A DNA stretch of 34,317 nt from Bordetella parapertussis (GTDB lineage: Bacteria; Pseudomonadota; Gammaproteobacteria; Burkholderiales; Burkholderiaceae_B), in the NCBI GenBank assembly GCA_945872285.1, contig CAMBZR010000032.1:1-34317 (forward strand), written 5' to 3'. Both the position numbers and the translations under genes were made by a program. Numbering within the stretch: the first letter of the stretch is position 1; every line of letters begins with the position of its first letter. The notes under the pieces are model-generated. The model was not told the DNA's origin and made no database searches. It was given only the letters and a program-made list of their open reading frames with translations. Positions 34,231 through 34,317 of this stretch are shown here, in pieces.

Positions 34231-34317
34231 ATGAGAAAAAAACACACCATACTAATTGTCGGGGCGAGCGGCGTTGTGGGTGCAGCCGCCTTGAATCATT
34301 TTGCCTCGCTGCCCGAC
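34231..34317 (+). CDS. Short-chain dehydrogenase/reductase, N-terminal fragment
   Basis: Frame open from ATG 34231 to the right edge, 29 codons. After a basic start (MRKKHT) comes ILIVGASGVVGAAALNHF, a Rossmann strand with the GxxGxxG nucleotide loop of SDR or NAD-dependent epimerase proteins. The form GASGVVG fits extended SDRs including PRISE-like enone reductases. An in-frame GTG at 34228 is an alternative start. It is probably the next gene of the cyclase-AtuA operon (35-nt gap). Confidence 0.7.
   Translation, partial: MRKKHTILIVGASGVVGAAALNHFASLPD

Overview
The window looks like a chromosomal segment from a betaproteobacterium of the order Burkholderiales, probably Alcaligenaceae-like. 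Three things point there: the fba-purC-purE-purK-sua5 order, a double-length UvrA followed by pab genes, and a Bug-type periplasmic binding protein. By eye the GC content is in the low to middle fifties. No rRNA, tRNA or CRISPR array is visible. No gene-free stretch exceeds 300 bases; the longest (31140-31418, 768-1006, 9075-9255) are described by the terminator, inverted-repeat and direct-repeat entries.

Layout. 1-767 (-): ammonium transporter cut by the window edge. 1007-2092 (+): isopropylmalate-dehydrogenase-like enzyme of unsettled substrate. 2184-3949: convergent mogA and a methyltransferase with overlapping stop codons. 4089-9074 (+): housekeeping run fba, purC, purE, purK and sua5, the last with a Ser-rich N-terminal tract encoded by an 18-bp tandem repeat. 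9075-10840: a likely acquired patch with three 19-bp-spaced direct repeats, a hipBA-type toxin-antitoxin pair with an apparently leaderless promoter, and a long inverted-repeat terminator that contains the hipA stop codon in its loop. 10854-18312 (-): gcdH, an acetolactate-synthase-like enzyme, an L-2-hydroxyglutarate-oxidase-like flavoprotein, a flavin reductase, pdxH, chaC-like gene and an MFS transporter. 18390-23276 (+): tcdA, then a 2-hydroxyacid set (FMN-dependent oxidase, RraA-like aldolase, D-2-hydroxyacid dehydrogenase, Bug receptor). 23247-30882 (-): uvrA (1887 residues), pabB and pabC, chained by 4-nt overlaps. 31008-31139 (+): a 43-residue, very basic protein followed by a strong terminator. 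31419-34317 (+): cyclase, AtuA-family protein, detached AtuA C-terminal domain and a short-chain reductase running off the edge.

How the genes fit together. purC, purE and purK perform consecutive de novo purine steps. pabB and pabC make 4-aminobenzoate for folate. sua5 and tcdA act at the start and end of (c)t6A tRNA modification. gcdH and the LhgO-like gene belong to the two known routes of glutarate breakdown. The two least characterised and most interesting units are the 2-hydroxyacid/Bug set and the cyclase-AtuA-SDR set at the right edge. In the latter, AtuA is divided from its C-terminal domain by one stop codon with the reading frame preserved.
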